Shown piece after piece: positions 4,782-5,432 of a DNA stretch of 5,432 bases. The notes beneath the pieces were generated by a model. It was given only the letters and a program-made list of their open reading frames with translations, searched no databases and was not told the origin of the DNA. The translations under genes were made by a program, and so were the position numbers. The DNA is taken from assembly GCA_001508835.1 (NCBI GenBank), contig LGFB01000101.1, positions 1-5,432 of the forward strand, read 5' to 3'. The first letter of the stretch is position 1. Each line of letters opens with the position of its first letter. This DNA is from a bacterium 42_11. Lineage in GTDB: Bacteria; Synergistota; GBS-1.

Positions 4782-5432
4782 TTAGCTCTTCCTCCCCGCC
4801 TCTCGCTATAACTATTTCTCCTGCCTCTTCAAGCTGTCTTATAATGTTAACTATGCGCTGTTGGGCATCCTCCACATCCCTGACCCTAACGGGTCCCATA
4901 TATTCCATGTCCTCCTTAAGCATCTGAGCAGCCCTTTTAGACATGTTCTTAAAGAACTTTTCTCTAACCTCCTCACTCGCACCTTTCAATGCCAAGGCAA
5001 GGTCCTTCATATCTACCTCTCTTAACACCCTTTGTAACGCCCTATCATCGAGAAGAACGACATCCTCAAATACAAAGAGCTTCCTCTTTACCTCTTCAGC
5101 AAGCTCAGGGTCCTGTTCCTCAAGGGCCTCAAGGATATTCTTCTCCGTACCTCTATCGGATCTATTCAAGATTTCAACGAGGGCATCGATACCGCCGACC
5201 ATCGTGAAGTCTTGACTTACAAAGGTTGAAAGCTTCCTCTCCAAAACCCTTTCAACCTCCCTTATAACATCGGGAGAGGTTCTATCCATGGTGGCCAGAC
5301 GGCGAGCCACATCAACTTGAAGCTCCGGCGGAAGGCCAGAAAGCACGGAAGCCGCCTGTTCCGGGGAAAGATAAGCCAAAATAAGAGCAATCGTCTGCGG
5401 ATGCTCCCCCTGAATCACAGAAAGAAGCTGAA
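4774..5432 (-). CDS. fliG: Flagellar motor switch protein FliG (5' part cut by window edge)
   Basis: FliG forms the cytoplasmic rotor ring that meets the MotA stator and converts ion flow into torque. 218 residues are visible, open to the right edge; about 115 N-terminal residues (the FliF-binding domain) lie outside, giving a normal total near 333. Visible residues 9-12 are the EHPQ motif of the middle domain, followed by two short helical repeats, the Gly-Gly linker (79-80) and the C-terminal domain. The hinge motif usually written MFxF is LFVF at 118-121. Torque-helix residues K149, R166, E173, D174 and R182 align without gaps to E. coli K264, R281, D288, D289 and R297 (alignment from memory); D288 is replaced by Glu, which keeps the charge. 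The gene ends in TAA and overlaps the TTG start of fliH by 8 bases. A GTG at 5418-5416 is an internal codon, not the start, because the frame continues upstream with family-like residues. Confidence 0.96.
   Translation of the reverse strand, partial: QLLSVIQGEHPQTIALILAYLSPEQAASVLSGLPPELQVDVARRLATMDRTSPDVIREVERVLERKLSTFVSQDFTMVGGIDALVEILNRSDRGTEKNILEALEEQDPELAEEVKRKLFVFEDVVLLDDRALQRVLREVDMKDLALALKGASEEVREKFFKNMSKRAAQMLKEDMEYMGPVRVRDVEDAQQRIVNIIRQLEEAGEIVIARGGEEELIV
4790..4797 (-). promoter_or_regulatory. Ribosome binding site of fliH, supports TTG start
   Basis: GGGGAGGA on the minus strand, inside the last codons of fliG, 8 bases before the TTG at 4781-4779. It is the reason for preferring TTG over the ATG at codon 21. 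Confidence 0.75.

Larger units (their letters stand above)
1..5432 (-). other. Flagellar operon segment fliG-fliH-fliI-fliJ-LT-motE-like-fliK
   Basis: All seven genes share the minus strand. The junctions, in transcription order, are overlaps of 8 and 8 bases, a gap of 2, then overlaps of 11, 4 and 4. No gap is large enough for a promoter or terminator, so a single transcript with translational coupling is inferred. The promoter must lie to the right of the window and the transcript continues past the left edge. Confidence 0.9.

Noticed and set aside
1..5432. Internal promoters, terminators, CRISPR, tRNA, insertion sequences
   Set aside because: No intergenic space beyond 2 bases exists and no such structure was recognised on either strand by eye.

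Overview
The window is a single, very compact flagellar gene cluster transcribed entirely from the minus strand, so it reads from right to left. In transcription order it holds: the 3' two thirds of fliG (cut by the right edge), fliH, fliI, fliJ, a soluble-looking SLT-family lytic transglycosylase, a membrane-anchored MotE/YlxF-like protein with an MgtE N-type helical repeat, and the first 311 codons of a gene that is most likely fliK (cut by the left edge). The backbone fliG-fliH-fliI-fliJ-motE/ylxF-fliK is a widespread bacterial arrangement. The extra element relative to the Bacillus-type order is the lytic transglycosylase between fliJ and motE.

The organism is a flagellated bacterium. The proteins are very rich in Lys, Glu, Arg, Ile and Leu, arginine is mostly AGG/AGA, and the coding strand is strongly purine-loaded, all of which fit a thermophile. 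The FliG C-terminal half resembles, as I recall it, the Thermotoga-type sequence. I cannot assign a phylum from the sequence alone (Thermotogota, Synergistota, thermophilic Bacillota and uncultured relatives all remain possible).

Layout: every junction is an overlap or a 2-base gap (8, 8, gap of 2, 11, 4 and 4 bases from fliG to fliK). There is no room for internal promoters or terminators and I saw none. Shine-Dalgarno sequences lie inside the end of the preceding gene. Three genes (fliH, fliI, the transglycosylase) are best read from TTG starts.

Functionally, FliG is the rotor torque ring. FliH, FliI and FliJ form the cytoplasmic ATPase complex of the flagellar type III export apparatus. 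FliK is the secreted hook-length ruler and switch. MotE-like proteins are poorly characterised envelope coiled-coil proteins. The transglycosylase probably opens the peptidoglycan for the rod. It has no Sec signal peptide and the reading frame cannot be extended to include one, so export through the flagellar type III apparatus itself is the most interesting hypothesis here. I see no wholly new system; most of the window is a recognisable flagellar operon.
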